DNA from: Nipponacmea schrenckii
Lineage: Eukaryota; Mollusca; Gastropoda; Lottiidae
Assembly (NCBI GenBank): GCA_030562195.1
Contig: JAUJPP010000005.1
Coordinates: forward strand, 30,429,106-30,493,105
Reading direction: 5' to 3'
Length of the DNA stretch: 64,000 bases
Shown: one piece after another, positions 62,431 through 64,000 of the stretch
Layout of the letters: each line of letters begins with the position of its first letter
How positions within the stretch are numbered: the stretch's first letter is position 1
Notes under the pieces: generated by a model
Told to the model about the DNA's origin: nothing
The model's input: only the letters and a program-made list of their open reading frames with translations
The model's database searches: none
Made by a program: the position numbers and the translations under genes

Positions 62431-62606
62431 TGTTAATGTTTAGTTTCAATTTATTCTACTTTCATTTTACTCTGTTTACATTACTTTACTTTCACTTTGT
62501 TTACACAGGATGTAGAACTCTCCAGTGTGGGAGTCTGTTTGAAGTTTTAGTGTGAATTAAATATAGTTGACAATAACATGTGTTTTATAAGAATAGAGAA
62601 TTAACA
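62431..62606 (+). repeat. copia 3' LTR
   Basis: 176 bp, the same length and ends as the 5' LTR. It is followed by ATACT, the second half of the target duplication, and then by the C-terminal coding scrap of the interrupted pseudogene. Confidence 0.94.
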
Positions 62607-62689
62607 ATACTGTGTTTCATGTAAAAATGAGCTGTCAGACATTGAACTTCCCATTGATGAGGATGATGATGATTCTGATATTGCTTAAA

Positions 62690-64000
62690 CTTATGTTAAT
62701 AAGTAATAAATGCCATGAATATATTTGTATTGTTAAAATGTTTTATTATTTGTATGATGATGATTCGGATATTCATTGATATTAATAAGTAAAAAATATA
62801 TCTACCAAGTGAAAGGCCTAGTCTGTTATATACATGTATTTTAATAAATTTTTTTCATGCATGAATATATTTACTGAACTAGAAAAGTTCTATTTAATAA
62901 ACTTATTTTATTCATTCTGCCTTCTTTTCTTTTTAAAGATTTATTCTATTTGTCTGAATCAACAGCCCTTTCTTCCAGGTTTCGGCTATCGATTATGGCC
63001 ATGATTTGTCCTGTCACTACATGCATTTGGGTAAATTGTCAGGGGACCAAAACGTAATGGAAAATGCATTCGATTAGGCCTATCGCCCATCGCAATGACA
63101 TCGATAAGATCATGATAATAGTGGCCTAATTCCAATGCTTGCAATGAACTGATATCGTTTGCAATGAAACTCCGCTGTATTATGAAATATAAAAAATTTG
63201 AAATCACACGAAAGATCTCTGTCATGTCTTTGATTCATGTGGAATCGCTCATCGTTCCGCTGCAAACCTGACCAAAACAATAGATCACATATGGTGACTT
63301 TGTTTGTTTACCTCTTTCACGCTGTAACCTAATTATGCACAACCATGACGACGGCCCATATTCTGACTCTCTGATTGGTTGGTTTAAAATATCTCCACGC
63401 GTTTTACCAGAAAGCTGTTTCACTACTTGAAAATGGTGGCCATACACCGCAATCAAAGAGTTTGGCAATCTGATGCCGGGAACTTTTTAAAGCTATGAAA
63501 TTATCGTGGGAACTTTTAGCACACAATTAACCAAGCATATTCCAACGTTTCTAGATGAAGCATATGTCGCGCGGATTTTTGTAGAGCGACCCTGAACGAT
63601 AATCGACGATCGAATGGGGCTGACTACTAGGCTAGACCTAAATGCAATGTTTCACAACGACTACCTGTTCATTCAAGGCAAAATTACATTTCCTCCAATG
63701 CCACCCTTCTCTCCCTATTGGAATAAGATTTGCTGTTTGTATCAAACAGACATGGTCTCTCCTGCCACATTTCAATCAAGACATCTTCGGCAAAAATCGC
63801 TCCAACCGGTACCCATTTTGTTATGTTTCGGTGTACAAATTGGGTCACATGACCAAAATGACATGACAAAATGCTTACTGCCAGTTGCAAGGACGCGCAC
63901 AGCGAAGAAGACAAGAGCAACTGGGTGTAACCAGTCACAAGAAAGTAGAACATGTGCAACTGACAGCAACTGAGCGATTACTTGTGTTCGGCCAGTGATA
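62690..64000. other. no gene or repeat recognised
   Basis: Less AT-rich toward the right edge. Several overlapping ORFs of 65-119 codons occur around 62986-63973 on both strands, but none shows a domain, signal peptide or splice structure that would single it out. Confidence 0.5.

Larger units (their letters stand above)
53808..62606 (+). mobile_element. Ty1/copia-type LTR retrotransposon, complete but dead
   Basis: Two 176-bp LTRs (53808-53983 and 62431-62606) begin TGTTAATG, end AATTAACA, and differ at only a few bases. The 5-bp target duplication ATACT (53803-53807 and 62607-62611) is intact. A primer-binding site follows the 5' LTR and a purine tract precedes the 3' LTR. Integrase precedes reverse transcriptase, as in copia elements. 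Without the 4,077-bp insertion at 57406-61482 the element would be about 4.7 kb. Confidence 0.93.
52083..62689 (+). pseudogene. transposon-like gene (GCDSTSAF family), split by a copia element
   Basis: Decayed coding DNA at 52083-53807 continues at 62612-62689 after the LTR element. Landmarks in order: AASEWVNLDGIDKTLAEF (about 52190), RTPKQCKKFLSNG, HELESDHEEADTRLF, then a stop, IIKSPDTAILAIG, GLHCFSGCDSTSAFDGKG (53334 on), CSCKTGCHT up to the insertion, and CVSCKNELSDIELPIDEDDD with TAA at 62687-62689. Proteins with LH-F-GCDSTSAF-GKG and E-SDHEEADTRL motifs form a multicopy family I know from invertebrate genomes; their biochemical role is unknown to me. Several stops, a shift at the insertion point and the 8.8-kb insertion make it non-functional. 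Confidence 0.62.

Noticed and set aside
63614..63973. 119-codon plus-strand ORF and overlapping minus-strand ORFs
   Set aside because: Open in several frames at once, no domain, signal peptide or splice evidence.

Overview
This is an AT-rich, intron-rich, repeat-laden window of an animal nuclear genome. I infer a mollusc, or another lophotrochozoan, from three things: the VWDE-like multidomain gene, the type of tRNA-derived SINE, and the many non-autonomous elements with internal tandem repeats. No bacterial features, rRNA genes or CRISPR arrays were seen.

All three recognisable host genes lie on the minus strand. (1) 2947-16111: seven internal exons of a VWDE-like extracellular gene (vWD-type region, then EGF-like and TIG-like exons). 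The splice phases join correctly from exon to exon, and the gene continues off both ends of what I can follow. (2) 29458-35239: a complete seven-exon gene for a secreted, cysteine-rich, probably GPI-anchored protein of 424 residues that I cannot name. (3) 38843-51269: eleven exons encoding the saccharopine dehydrogenase half of AASS (lysine catabolism). The lysine-ketoglutarate reductase half is not found in the window.

The rest is layered mobile DNA. Region 1-12340 holds three arrays of a 51-bp satellite in VWDE introns, broken by a TTAA-flanked MITE and a dead LINE. Region 12400-17200 holds a degenerate Helitron-like copy with a hAT-type MITE inside it, a Polinton/Maverick-like coding remnant, a relic copy of a VWDE exon and a LINE remnant. 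Region 17200-27500 is tandem-repeat elements, Helitron/Helentron-like elements, a 500-N gap and a G-rich minisatellite. The introns and flanks of the other two genes carry a SINE, four more inverted-repeat elements, a 55-bp near-perfect hairpin and long arrays of ~161-bp units.

At 52083-62689 there is a dated nest. A widespread transposon-like gene was split by a Ty1/copia LTR element (identical-length 176-bp LTRs, 5-bp target duplication). That element was then split by a Helitron-like composite with no target duplication, and the composite carries a 223-bp LINE tail with its own 13-bp duplication. The order of events can be read directly from the sequence.
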